DNA from: an uncultured Litoreibacter sp.
GTDB taxonomy: Bacteria; Pseudomonadota; Alphaproteobacteria; Rhodobacterales; Rhodobacteraceae
Reading direction: 5' to 3'
Length of the DNA stretch: 64,000 nucleotides
Assembly (NCBI GenBank): GCA_947494435.1
Contig: CANLUY010000001.1
Span: 1,478,001-1,542,000, forward strand
How positions within the stretch are numbered: position 1 is the stretch's first letter; every line of letters starts with the position of its first letter. The position numbers and the translations under genes were made by a program. This document shows positions 44,292-52,885 of this stretch, piece after piece. The notes beneath the pieces are model-generated. The model made no database searches, had not been told where the DNA came from, and was given only the letters and a program-made list of their open reading frames with translations.

Positions 44292-45734
44292 ATGAGCTAT
44301 ACGAAATATCTGAAAGAAGCGAACCTGATTGACGGCGCATGGGTCGGCGCGGATAGCGGCGAGACGATTGATGTGACCAACCCCGCGACTGGCGAGCTGG
44401 TCGGCACGGTGCCCAATTGCGGTGACGCAGAAACCGGCCGCGCGATTGATGCGGCGGCGGCGGCGTTTGACGGGCTGGCAGGCATGGCGCTGATCGAGCG
44501 CGTTGGTTTGCTTTGGAAAATGCATGACGCGCTGATGGATAATCAGAAGTCGCTGGCCGAGTTGCTGACCATCGAGATGGGTAAACCCTTGGCGGAAGCT
44601 ATGGGCGAGATCGGCATTGGCGCGGCTTATGTGCGTTGGTTCGCTGAGGAAGTCCGCCGTGCCAAGGGCGAGATTGTGCCTGCGCCGACGAATGGCCGCC
44701 GGTTCCTTGTGACGAAGCACCCGATTGGTGTGGTGGGGATGATCACGCCTTGGAACTTCCCGTCCTCAATGCTTGCGCGCAAGATTGCGCCCGCTCTGGC
44801 GATTGGCTGTTCGGTGGTGGCGAAACCTGCGACGGCGACACCCTATAGCGGGTTGGCTTGGGGCGCATTGGCCGAGGAGGTTGGTTTCCCGAAAGGCGCT
44901 GTGAACATCCTGACGGGCTCCGCGCGCAAAATCGGCGGCACGATCATGGCCGATGCGCGGGTGCGCAAGGTAACGTTCACAGGCTCGACAGACGTGGGCA
45001 AGGAATTGATCCGGCAGTCGGCGGATACGGTCAAGAAAGTCTCCATGGAGTTGGGCGGCAACGCGCCATTCCTTGTGTTTGACGATGCGGATGTGGATGC
45101 GGCGGTGCAGGGCGCGATGGTGTCGAAGTTCCGCAATTCCGGCCAGACTTGTGTCTGTGCGAACCGGATTTACGTCCAGGCGGGTGTCTATGATGAATTC
45201 GTTGAGAAGCTGAAAATGGCGACGGCTGCGATGAAGGTCGGCAACGGTCTTGAGGACGGGGTCGAGCAGGGGCCGTTGATTGATATGGATGCAGTCGAGA
45301 AGGTCGAAGAGTTCATTGAAGATGCGAAAGCCAAGGGTGGCAAGGTCGTGCAAGGTGGCGCGCGGCATGGCAATGGGCACAGCTTCTTTGATCCGACGAT
45401 TATCACCGAGGCGACGCAGGACATGATGTTTGCCAAGGACGAGATTTTCGGCCCCTTGGCACCTGTCTTCCGGTTTGAAGACGAGGACGATGCGATTGCC
45501 TGGGCGAATGACACGGATTTCGGGCTGGCTTCTTATGCCTACACACGCGACGTGGGCCGTATCTTTAAGCTGAATGAAAAGCTGCAATATGGCATGATCG
45601 GGATTAATTCCGGGCTGATCACAACCGTTGAGGCTCCGTTTGGTGGCGTTAAGGACAGTGGGCTGGGCAAAGAAGGCGGCAGCCAAGGTCTAGAAGACTA
45701 CATGGACACGAAATACACGGCTGTGGATTTCTGA
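44292..45734 (+). CDS. Aldehyde dehydrogenase (GabD-like), candidate sulfolactaldehyde dehydrogenase
   Basis: A 480-residue NAD(P)-dependent aldehyde dehydrogenase of the succinate-semialdehyde group: VVGMITPWNFPSSMLARK, FTGSTDVGKELI, general-base Glu in MELGGNAPFLVF, and nucleophile Cys in NSGQTCVCANRI. GabD-like enzymes oxidise 3-sulfolactaldehyde to sulfolactate in the sulfo-ED pathway, and this gene ends the operon whose aldolase should release that aldehyde. Succinate semialdehyde is the alternative substrate. The ATG at 44292 has GGGG nine bases upstream; a GTG two codons earlier is closer to the stop of the epimerase. Confidence 0.87.
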   Translation: MSYTKYLKEANLIDGAWVGADSGETIDVTNPATGELVGTVPNCGDAETGRAIDAAAAAFDGLAGMALIERVGLLWKMHDALMDNQKSLAELLTIEMGKPLAEAMGEIGIGAAYVRWFAEEVRRAKGEIVPAPTNGRRFLVTKHPIGVVGMITPWNFPSSMLARKIAPALAIGCSVVAKPATATPYSGLAWGALAEEVGFPKGAVNILTGSARKIGGTIMADARVRKVTFTGSTDVGKELIRQSADTVKKVSMELGGNAPFLVFDDADVDAAVQGAMVSKFRNSGQTCVCANRIYVQAGVYDEFVEKLKMATAAMKVGNGLEDGVEQGPLIDMDAVEKVEEFIEDAKAKGGKVVQGGARHGNGHSFFDPTIITEATQDMMFAKDEIFGPLAPVFRFEDEDDAIAWANDTDFGLASYAYTRDVGRIFKLNEKLQYGMIGINSGLITTVEAPFGGVKDSGLGKEGGSQGLEDYMDTKYTAVDF

Positions 45735-45744
45735 TCTGACTGGA

Positions 45745-45769
45745 GAGAGGCGCTGCGGCGCCTCTTTTT
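45745..45769 (+). terminator. Rho-independent terminator ending the sugar operon
   Basis: GAGGCGC-TGCG-GCGCCTC (45747-45764) is followed by five T residues, 12 bases after the aldehyde dehydrogenase stop. Confidence 0.9.
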
Positions 45770-45805
45770 CTTGCATGTGTTAATTTTTGTGACAGGGTGC
45801 GAGGT

Positions 45806-46786
45806 ATGAAGCCGCCTGTCATTGATAACCTGCAATATGTGAATTGGTCTGAGACAGCTTTCCGCCAGCTGCGGGAAGGTGGTGTCGATGCGATCCATGT
45901 GACAATCGCCTATCACGAGAGTTTTCGCGAGGCGGTGTTGAATGTCTCGCAGTGGAACCGGTGGTTTGAGCAATACCCTGATCTGATCATGCGCGGGACG
46001 TCTGCTGCGGATGTGCGTGTGGCGCAGGAACGTGGCGTGACGGCGGTGTTTTTCGGGTTTCAGAACCCCTCGCCCATTGAAGACGATATCGGCTTGATTG
46101 AGGTCTGGCATCAGCTTGGTGTGCGGTTCATGCAGCTGACCTATAACAACCAATCGCTGCTGGCGACGGGCTGTTATGAAGACGATGACACGGGGCTGAC
46201 GCGGTTTGGCAAGCAGGCTGTGGCGGAGATGAACCGTGTGGGATTGGTCGTGGATATGAGCCACTCGGCGGATCGTTCGACCTTGGAAGCGATTGAACAT
46301 TCGACGCGGCCGATTGCAATCACGCATGCCAATCCAGATTGGTGGCATCCGGCGCTGCGCAACAAATCGGATGAGGTCATTCGCGCGCTGACTGAAGCGG
46401 GCGGGATGCTCGGGTTCTCTATGTATCCGCATCATTTGAAAGATGGAACGGACTGCACGTTGGAAAGCTTTTGCGAGATGATCGCGGAGGCGGCGCGGCG
46501 CTATGGGGCGGAGCATCTGGGGATCGGTTCTGACTTATGTCAGGATCAGCCCGATAGTGTGGTCACGTGGATGCGCAATGGGCGCTGGTCGAAGGAAATG
46601 GATTACGGCGAAGGGTCTGCTGCTGCGGCGGGGTTCCCGGCCCAGCCGGACTGGTTTGTGGATAATCGCGATATGCCGAACTTGCCGAAAGGTTTGCTGG
46701 CGGCGGGGCTGTCGCAAGCAGATGTGGACGGAATCATGGGTGGTAATTGGTTGCGCTTCTATGAAACCTCCTTCGGTGCGGCATGA
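45806..46786 (+). CDS. Peptidase M19 (membrane dipeptidase-like) protein with altered metal site
   Basis: A 326-residue TIM-barrel protein of the M19 family: LGVRFMQLTYNNQSLLATGCYE, GLVVDMSHSADRSTLEAIEHS, AITHANPD and GIGSDLCQ match the renal dipeptidase plan. The usual N-terminal HxD (as in DGHND) reads VIDNLQY, and the bridging Glu is replaced (FFGFQNPSP), so the dinuclear zinc site is incomplete. No signal peptide is seen. It is coupled by four-base overlap to the following unknown gene. Peptidase activity is doubtful; another amidohydrolase-type reaction is possible. Confidence 0.8.
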   Translation: MKPPVIDNLQYVNWSETAFRQLREGGVDAIHVTIAYHESFREAVLNVSQWNRWFEQYPDLIMRGTSAADVRVAQERGVTAVFFGFQNPSPIEDDIGLIEVWHQLGVRFMQLTYNNQSLLATGCYEDDDTGLTRFGKQAVAEMNRVGLVVDMSHSADRSTLEAIEHSTRPIAITHANPDWWHPALRNKSDEVIRALTEAGGMLGFSMYPHHLKDGTDCTLESFCEMIAEAARRYGAEHLGIGSDLCQDQPDSVVTWMRNGRWSKEMDYGEGSAAAAGFPAQPDWFVDNRDMPNLPKGLLAAGLSQADVDGIMGGNWLRFYETSFGAA

Positions 46787-48426
46787 CCATCGCGCTGCCC
46801 CCTCAGGAGCCTTTGCGGCCCGCCTCTGATGTCATGCGGCTCGCGCGTATGGGGGCGATGTTTCCGACGCGGCTGAGTTTTATGCGGACGCTGATGCGCA
46901 GGCTGTCTTCTGAGCAGGTCGAGGTGACGCGGCCCGTCTGGGAGATGGATGCGGAGGGCTTTGGCCACGGCGTATACTCCCTTGATCTTGGCGGGTTCAC
47001 CTATTCGCTGGTTGCGTTTTCGAACCGGCTTGACCCTGATCAGCGCACAGATCGTGTGATCGCGGAGGCGTGGGACAGCGCGTTTGTGCTTTATGACGGC
47101 GTGCCAGATGCAGGCGAGATTGCCAGGTTGAAATCCAATGCGCCGTTGCAAGAGGCCGGGCGGTTCAGCGAGAAGGATTTGGTGCTGAGCCGGGCAAATA
47201 AGTCGGTACGGCTGTTTGCACATGTCGTTGATGCTTTGCGGAACGGTACCGAGATTGACGAGGAGATGGTCGCGCGGATTGGCTATCTGATGCGCACGAC
47301 GGCGGTCTATGGCAACGGTAAGTTTGGAATCGCGGATCGCGATGTGATTGCCGCGCGCCCCGGTCTCGATGGGCCGTTTATGGCCGAGATGCTGACGGTG
47401 TGGCTGATCCGGGGCTTCACGCATGATCTGGTGGAGCATGTCGGCGGCGCGGAATTGGACCGGCGTTTGAAACGCCATATTGGCGTGGGCAATTCCACGG
47501 GGCTTGGGATGGCGCCGTTTTTGGTCTCTCACCCGGAACTTCTGAACAACTGGATGATGGTGCGGGAGACCGCTTTGGCGCGGGTGCGTGCTTTGCCGCG
47601 CTTAGATAAGGCGCAGACCGCGCGGCTGATTGCGCTTGCGGATCGTGTGACGCGGCATTTGCGGGAATGGATCGTGCCAGACCCGGACCATCAGGCGCGG
47701 ATTGCGGAATTGCAGCGCGACTGGGACGATTTGACGAGCGGGTTGCCTGAGATTTTGGACCAGAAAAAGCCGCTCGATCAATTGGTGCGGGTCAGCGAGG
47801 CCTTCGGGCTCGACTGTCAGGAATTGGTTGTAAGCTTGGTTCTTGAGCCGTTTGGCGATCTGATAGACGGGCTGACGGAATGTATGGGTATGGCTGACCC
47901 CGTGCCGCTTGATCCACGTATGGATATGAGCGTCCTGCGTGATCTCGTGGATCAGCATTTTGGCTGGGCTCTGCCGATTGATTTCGCAACACAGAAGGAC
48001 TCGGCACAGTTTTGGTATGTCTCCGAAGAGAAGCTGGAGCCGCGTCTGGGGCTGCGCTACGAAGAACCGGGCGGTGAACTGGAAAGCCCGTTGGATATCG
48101 GGCGACAGGTGCAAGCGATGTCGTTTGATCTGAATGATTATGCAGGCAGCTTACCGGATTTCTTGCGCGCCTTCCCACAACACAGGGCGGCGATCCAGCG
48201 GGTACAGCGTTTGGTGACGCACCCTTATGCGGAGATCAGGGACAATTTGATTTGCAAGACCTGCAAACCTATCGACATGTTGCGCTGTAAGCTGTCCTTT
48301 TTCGGGGCTGCGAAATTCGATCCTAAGTCGGATCGCTGGACGCGGATCACGCTGGCACAGGGGGCTCCGCTGCGCGACGAGTTGGAGCAGGCAGATGATT
48401 GGTGGCTGCCGGTTTTCGCAAAATGA
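46783..48426 (+). CDS. Protein of unknown function (547 residues)
   Basis: A soluble-looking protein, 547 residues, without signal peptide or membrane spans. Visible features: LARMGAMFPTRLSFMRTLMRRL near the start, FGHGVYSLDLGGFTYSLVAFSNRL, GKFGIADRDVIAARPGLDGPFMAEMLTVWLIRGFTHDLVEHVGG, and a C-terminal NLICKTCKPIDMLRCKLSFFGAAKFDP with three cysteines. I do not recognise a family. It overlaps its two neighbours by four bases each, so it works with the M19-like protein and the DUF3726-like protein. Confidence 0.8.
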   Translation: MTIALPPQEPLRPASDVMRLARMGAMFPTRLSFMRTLMRRLSSEQVEVTRPVWEMDAEGFGHGVYSLDLGGFTYSLVAFSNRLDPDQRTDRVIAEAWDSAFVLYDGVPDAGEIARLKSNAPLQEAGRFSEKDLVLSRANKSVRLFAHVVDALRNGTEIDEEMVARIGYLMRTTAVYGNGKFGIADRDVIAARPGLDGPFMAEMLTVWLIRGFTHDLVEHVGGAELDRRLKRHIGVGNSTGLGMAPFLVSHPELLNNWMMVRETALARVRALPRLDKAQTARLIALADRVTRHLREWIVPDPDHQARIAELQRDWDDLTSGLPEILDQKKPLDQLVRVSEAFGLDCQELVVSLVLEPFGDLIDGLTECMGMADPVPLDPRMDMSVLRDLVDQHFGWALPIDFATQKDSAQFWYVSEEKLEPRLGLRYEEPGGELESPLDIGRQVQAMSFDLNDYAGSLPDFLRAFPQHRAAIQRVQRLVTHPYAEIRDNLICKTCKPIDMLRCKLSFFGAAKFDPKSDRWTRITLAQGAPLRDELEQADDWWLPVFAK

Positions 48427-49028
48427 ACGGGCGCGATTGGTTCGACTGGTTCGTCAGCACAGGACCGGGCTACGCAGCGCAGCGCGTGACGGTGGCAGAG
48501 ATGCAGGCACTTTTGCTGAAAGCGGGGCGCGGTGCAGGGTTGCCATTGGGGCATGCGCAAGATCTGTCTGTTTTGGCGCCGTTGTTGATGAGCGATCCGC
48601 ATCTGCTGGCGATGGCCGTCGCGGCGCTGGATGGGCATCATCATCCCGCGGTTATGGAAGGCACCGACGAACATGCGGTGGTAGAGGCGGCGAAGGTACT
48701 TATGGCAGCACCGGTTGTGGTCGATGCGCTGGTTACTGGGGCCAAACGTGTTGTGCTGCATGACATGGATTGGCCGTTGTTGTTGTGGCCGTATTTGGTG
48801 CATGGGCAAAAGGTGTATGGTCAGTGTTTTGAACTGATCGCGGGCAATAAAGGAACGGTGATGATTTCACCCTCGCAAAGCGATACGCTCGATCCGTTTG
48901 AGCCGGTCGGACCTGTGCCAGACGCGATCATCGAACGGCTGTCGGCCTATGCTGCCAAGACCTATGTGCCTGCGACCGAAGCGTCCCGGATTGCGGGTGC
49001 TGGGGCTGGTTTAACGGATAACGACTAG
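48423..49028 (+). CDS. DUF3726-like protein
   Basis: A 201-residue protein starting MNGRDWFDWFVSTGPGYAAQR. The stretch VTVAEMQALLLKAGRGAGLPLGHAQDLSVLAPLLM fits the start of DUF3726 as I recall it (KAARGAG...G.A). The function of that family is not known. The ATG overlaps the stop of the 547-residue gene; the frame is open back to 48399 but inside that gene. It ends a three-gene coupled set. Confidence 0.7.
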   Translation: MNGRDWFDWFVSTGPGYAAQRVTVAEMQALLLKAGRGAGLPLGHAQDLSVLAPLLMSDPHLLAMAVAALDGHHHPAVMEGTDEHAVVEAAKVLMAAPVVVDALVTGAKRVVLHDMDWPLLLWPYLVHGQKVYGQCFELIAGNKGTVMISPSQSDTLDPFEPVGPVPDAIIERLSAYAAKTYVPATEASRIAGAGAGLTDND

Positions 49029-49032
49029 TTTC

Positions 49033-49047
49033 TGGCAGAAATAGTCA
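49033..49047. promoter_or_regulatory. Possible iron-regulator site before the iron permease
   Basis: TGGCAGAAATAGTCA lies upstream of the iron-type permease gene and shares the 9-mer GAAATAGTC with a site before the iron-binding protein gene at 51912-51928. The TGN...TCA spacing resembles RirA or iron-Rhodo boxes. Evidence is weak. Confidence 0.3.
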
Positions 49048-49123
49048 ATCTCATAAAACGGTGCTATATCCTGCCTCGAAACGGGTCGTGACCCGTAGTC
49101 AGAACGCAGGCAAGACCCGTCAG

Positions 49124-50761
49124 ATGAAATCAGCCCTCCGCAAAGTGAGTCACCACAGTTCGTTGCTGGCGACGGTCCTGATCGCGCTGCTTTGTGCTTT
49201 GCCGCATGTGGGCGTTCTGGTTGCGGCATTTTCTGGCACGCTAGAGACGTTGTCTCATTTGGCTGAGACGGTCCTGACGCGCTACACGCTGACAACGCTG
49301 GCTCTGGTAGTAATGGTCGGCGCGGGGACTTGCGCGTTGGGCACCGGTGCTGCGTGGCTGGTGACGATGACGGAGTTTCCGGGGCGCAAGTGGCTGGAAG
49401 TGGCCTTGGTCATCCCGCTGGCGTTTCCGGCATATGTTTTGGCTTATGCGTATACGCATATCTTAGATCATCCCGGCATTGTGCAATCGACTTTGCGTGA
49501 CGTCATGGGATGGGGGCCGCGGGACTATTGGTTCCCTGAAGTCCGCTCCGTCGGAGGGGCGGCGGTGATGTTGATCTTGGTGCTGTACCCTTATGTCTAT
49601 CTGCTCGCGCGGACCTCGTTTCACGGGCAAAGTGCGACGATGTTTTACGCTGCACGCTCATTGGGCAAATCAGCGTTCGGCACATTTGTGTCTGTGTCCT
49701 TGCCGATGGCGCGGCCCGCGATTGCGGCGGGCGTATTGCTGACGGCGATGGAGACCATCGCGGATTTTGGGACGGTGTCTTATTTTGGCGTGCAGACCTT
49801 TGCGACGGGTATTTACACCAGCTGGTTTTCCATGGCCGACCGCGCGGCAGCGGCGCAGTTGTCGCTGGGCTTACTCGCCTTTGCGTTGTTGTTGGCGATG
49901 CTGGAACGCAGCAATCGCGGCAATGCGCGTTACACGGCAATTGCAGCGAAAGAGCCGTTGGAACGTGTGCAGCTACGCGGCAGTAACGCCGTTGGAGCCA
50001 CTGTGCTGTGCTTGATTCCGGTGGTCTGCGGTGTGTTGATTCCTGCAATTGCTTTGTTCGTGATGGCGTTGGACTCCGAGCAAAACCTTTTAAGCAGCCG
50101 GTATCTGGGTTTCATTCAGAACACCGTGACCTTGGCTTTGATCGCGGCCCTGCTGACGGTGTGTGCCGCTTTGCTGCTAGGCGCGTTCCATCGCAGCTTC
50201 GGGGGACGGGCGGCGTCGGCTGCGCTTTACGTTGGGCGGCTGGGTTATGCCGTCCCGGGTGGCGTCATCGCGGTCGGGTTGCTGATCCCCTTCGCCAGCT
50301 TCGACAACGCGTTGGACGCATGGATGCGAGAGACGTTTGACGTCTCGACCGGGCTGCTCTTCACCGGCTCGATCTGGGTGCTGATTGCGGCCTATATGAT
50401 CCGGTTTCTGGCAGCCGCGCTTGGGGCTTATGAGGGCGGGATTTCGGCCATCAGCCGGAATATGGACGCGGCAGCGCGGGTGTTGGGGCAGAACATGTGG
50501 GGCGTCGTGCGGCGTGTGCATATGCCGATCCTGACCCCGAGCCTTTTGACGGCGGCGCTGATCGTCTTTGTCGATGTGATGAAAGAGCTGCCTGCGACGC
50601 TGATCATGCGGCCGTTCAACTATGACACGCTCGCCGTGCAGGCCTACCGGCTGGCGGCGGATGAGCGGTTGGAAGGTGCGGCGGTGCCCAGTTTGGTGAT
50701 CGCTGCCATCGGGCTGTTACCGGTGATCCTGCTGTGCCGGAAAGTGCGGCGTCAGACGTGA
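49124..50761 (+). CDS. fbpB: Iron(III) ABC transporter permease (FbpB type)
   Basis: A 545-residue double permease with about 12 spans. Each half carries a coupling loop: YAARSLGKSAFGTFVSVSLPMARPAI and DAAARVLGQNMWGVVRRVHMPILTPSLL. This fused architecture is typical of FbpB/SfuB iron permeases. The ATG at 49124 (MKSALRKVSHH) is chosen because it leads straight into the first span; a GTG at 49061 would add a polar leader. It is convergent with the iron-binding protein gene. No ATPase gene is next to either. Confidence 0.88.
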   Translation: MKSALRKVSHHSSLLATVLIALLCALPHVGVLVAAFSGTLETLSHLAETVLTRYTLTTLALVVMVGAGTCALGTGAAWLVTMTEFPGRKWLEVALVIPLAFPAYVLAYAYTHILDHPGIVQSTLRDVMGWGPRDYWFPEVRSVGGAAVMLILVLYPYVYLLARTSFHGQSATMFYAARSLGKSAFGTFVSVSLPMARPAIAAGVLLTAMETIADFGTVSYFGVQTFATGIYTSWFSMADRAAAAQLSLGLLAFALLLAMLERSNRGNARYTAIAAKEPLERVQLRGSNAVGATVLCLIPVVCGVLIPAIALFVMALDSEQNLLSSRYLGFIQNTVTLALIAALLTVCAALLLGAFHRSFGGRAASAALYVGRLGYAVPGGVIAVGLLIPFASFDNALDAWMRETFDVSTGLLFTGSIWVLIAAYMIRFLAAALGAYEGGISAISRNMDAAARVLGQNMWGVVRRVHMPILTPSLLTAALIVFVDVMKELPATLIMRPFNYDTLAVQAYRLAADERLEGAAVPSLVIAAIGLLPVILLCRKVRRQT

Positions 50762-50793
50762 AAAAGGCGCGACCCTGAGGGCCACGCCTTTTC
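50761..50793. terminator. Bidirectional terminator between fbpB and fbpA
   Basis: AAAAGGCG...CCCTGAGGG...CGCCTTTT forms a long stem with A-run and T-run on the two sides, so it can stop transcription in both directions between two convergent genes. Confidence 0.88.
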
Positions 50794-50813
50794 CGAGCCG
50801 ATGAAGCGGGAGA

Positions 50814-51842
50814 TTACTTCCAGCCGGCTTCGTTCAGGATTTTCTGGGCTTCAGGCACGTTCTTGGCGACGGCGGACAGGTCTACCGCATCGGCTTTGAA
50901 CTCGCCCAGTTTGGCGACACTTTCGCTAAGCGCTACGCTTGGGACGGCAGGGAATTCGTCGTTCCCGGCAGAAAAGTACTGTTGCGCTTGGTCGGAGGCG
51001 AGATACTCAAGGAACTTGATCGCGTTGTCCTTGTTTGGCGCATGTGCGGCCACGCCGCCACCTGACAAGTTCATATGCGCGCCTTCAGCTTCCTGAGCGG
51101 GGAAGACCCAGCCGATTTTGTCGATCTCGGCCGACAGGCCTTTGACGTCTTTGCGCAGACCACGTGCGAAGTAGTAGCTGTTGGCCACGGCAATTTTGCA
51201 CTCGCCGGAGATGATGCCGCGCAGCTGATCTGTGTCGCCGCCTTCAGGGTCACGGGCGAAGTTTGCCACGAAGCCTTCAGCCCAACCTTTGGCCGCATCT
51301 GCGCCGTGGTTTTCGACGACGGCGGCGGTCAGTGTCTGGGTGTAGACGTTGGAAGAAGAGCGGTGGCAGACCATGCCCTTATAGGCCGGGTCCGCGAGAG
51401 AGACGTAGTCCATTGGCGGGTTATCGACGGACGCTTTGTCGTAGAAGATGATCCGCGCGCGTTGCGAGAAACCGAACCATTGGTTGTCGCTGTCTTGCAG
51501 GTTTGCGGGGATGCGTTCTTCGAGCACTGCGCTCTCGATGGATTGCAGAACGCCTGCGTCTTTTGCGCGCTCAAGGCGCGAGGTGTCGACGGTCAAAAGG
51601 ATGTCGGCGGGCGAGTTTGCGCCTTCGGCTTCCATCCGCGCAATCAGCTCGTCTGCTTTGCCTTCGATGCGGTTGATGGTGATGCCAGTGGCCTCGGTGA
51701 AATCGGAATAGAGGCGTTCGTCTGTGTCGTAGTGGCGCGAGGAGTAAAGGTTTAGCTCACCTTCGGCGAAGGTCGCAAAGGAGCTGCCAAGTAGGGTTGC
51801 TGCGGCCAAGGTGAGCGTTGTTGTTTTGGTGTTCAGTGACAT
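50814..51842 (-). CDS. fbpA: Iron(III) ABC transporter binding protein (FbpA type)
   Basis: A 342-residue periplasmic protein with signal peptide TLTLAAATLLGSSFATFA. The iron site pattern is present: ELNLYSSRHYDTDERLY near the mature start and the tyrosine pair in VANSYYFARG (~215). The family delivers Fe3+ to the FbpB permease. Ribosome site AGGAGAC precedes the ATG. The gene is encoded convergently to its presumed permease, which is an unusual arrangement; most FbpABC sets are one operon. Confidence 0.92.
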   Translation of the reverse strand: MSLNTKTTTLTLAAATLLGSSFATFAEGELNLYSSRHYDTDERLYSDFTEATGITINRIEGKADELIARMEAEGANSPADILLTVDTSRLERAKDAGVLQSIESAVLEERIPANLQDSDNQWFGFSQRARIIFYDKASVDNPPMDYVSLADPAYKGMVCHRSSSNVYTQTLTAAVVENHGADAAKGWAEGFVANFARDPEGGDTDQLRGIISGECKIAVANSYYFARGLRKDVKGLSAEIDKIGWVFPAQEAEGAHMNLSGGGVAAHAPNKDNAIKFLEYLASDQAQQYFSAGNDEFPAVPSVALSESVAKLGEFKADAVDLSAVAKNVPEAQKILNEAGWK

Positions 51843-51911
51843 GGAAGTCTCCTAAAGAGTATATCTTACTGTTTTACTCAATTACCCGAATCTAAATGGA
51901 ATGCAAGATTG

Positions 51912-51928
51912 TTGATTGAAATAGTCGG
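51912..51928. promoter_or_regulatory. Possible iron-regulator site before fbpA
   Basis: TTGATTGAAATAGTCGG lies 70-86 bases upstream of the fbpA start and shares GAAATAGTC with the site before fbpB. It could be a RirA/iron-Rhodo box, weakly supported. Confidence 0.35.
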
Positions 51929-51954
51929 AAAATATTTCCATGACGTTTTGCCAG

Positions 51955-51989
51955 CAAAAAAGCCGCCCCCAAAAGTTGGGAGCGGCTTT
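51955..51989 (-). terminator. Terminator after the sulfite dehydrogenase operon
   Basis: On the minus strand AAAGCCGCTCCCAA, a short loop and TTGGGGGCGGCTTT form a stem followed by T residues, 20 bases after the soeC stop. It ends the xsc-soeABC transcript before the fbpA promoter. Confidence 0.88.
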
Positions 51990-52009
51990 CATCAGAGTTT
52001 CGCTATTGC

Positions 52010-52885
52010 TCAGCGTTGGCCGTAATAGAGCCCGACCGTGTGTTCCGCCTCTGCGAAAAACAGCCAACGCGTGGTCAGCGCACCTGCGATATGTAGCAGC
52101 ATGGCCAGCAAGACCGTCAGGTGACTTGCGCCCACGACAAGCAGTAGGATCAGTGGCAGAAGGCTCAGCAGAAGCGATCCGACGATGCGCAATTTGCTGG
52201 CGTGCTTGCGGCCGATGACGTGGACCATTTCTTTCATCAGATAGTTCTTCGATGAATGCGGTGCCTCGAACATGCGGACCTTGCCGATGCGGCCAAGGCC
52301 GGTTGCCGTCTCGATCGTGGAGCCTTCCTCAGCGAAGCGTTTGTCGCCGATCACCCATGCCGCAATTTGCAGCAGGCCGATGATCATCAGTAGGGGGATT
52401 GCCAAGTAAAGTTGGTTTGTCAGCATCGCGCCGCCAGTGACCGCATAGCCCACAAAGATCAGTGGGGTGGTCCAATGGTGCCAGCGTGGGACGGTTTTGA
52501 TCTGCGTGTAGATCATGGACGTGCCGATAACCGTCAGCAGTGACAAGGCCGCGCCCAAGAGACCGAGTATGCCGATGCGGACGTTCCAGAAGACCAGCGC
52601 GGCACCATAGACCGCCATGACCGTCAGGGTCAGAACGGCGAGGCAGCCTTCGCGGGACAGCCAGCTGGTTTTCCACTGGCTGAATGCTTTCAGCGCGCGT
52701 TTTGGGTTTCCAAGGTGGAAGGTCGATGAGATCAGGCCACCAACCGCCAAGATATACGCGATGGCGAAGAAGACGAAGGCGGTGAAGCCGGAGACATCGG
52801 GTTTGCCGAGGCCCAGAAACATCAGCATGCCGAAGCCGAGGCCGGAGAAGACGGTGAAGAAGATAATGGAAGGTGCGGGATGCAT
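52010..52885 (-). CDS. soeC: Sulfite dehydrogenase membrane anchor, DmsC family
   Basis: A 291-residue integral membrane protein with eight spans, of the DmsC/SoeC family (PSIIFFTVFSGLGFGMLMFLG; STFHLGNPKRALKAFSQWKTSWLSREG). It anchors the catalytic and iron-sulfur subunits on the inner face of the membrane and passes electrons to the quinone pool. The ATG shares its last bases with the stop of soeB (TGATG). Reading the trio as SoeABC rather than a DMSO or polysulfide reductase rests on the neighbouring xsc, pta and exporter genes and the missing Tat signal on the large subunit. Confidence 0.88.
   Translation of the reverse strand: MHPAPSIIFFTVFSGLGFGMLMFLGLGKPDVSGFTAFVFFAIAYILAVGGLISSTFHLGNPKRALKAFSQWKTSWLSREGCLAVLTLTVMAVYGAALVFWNVRIGILGLLGAALSLLTVIGTSMIYTQIKTVPRWHHWTTPLIFVGYAVTGGAMLTNQLYLAIPLLMIIGLLQIAAWVIGDKRFAEEGSTIETATGLGRIGKVRMFEAPHSSKNYLMKEMVHVIGRKHASKLRIVGSLLLSLLPLILLLVVGASHLTVLLAMLLHIAGALTTRWLFFAEAEHTVGLYYGQR

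Noticed and set aside
38975-45734. Plain tagatose/galactitol or fucose pathway as the reading of the second sugar locus
   Set aside because: A tagatose pathway does not need a FucI-type isomerase or a GabD-like dehydrogenase, and the kinase matches YihV-like stretches; kept as the main alternative rather than fully excluded.
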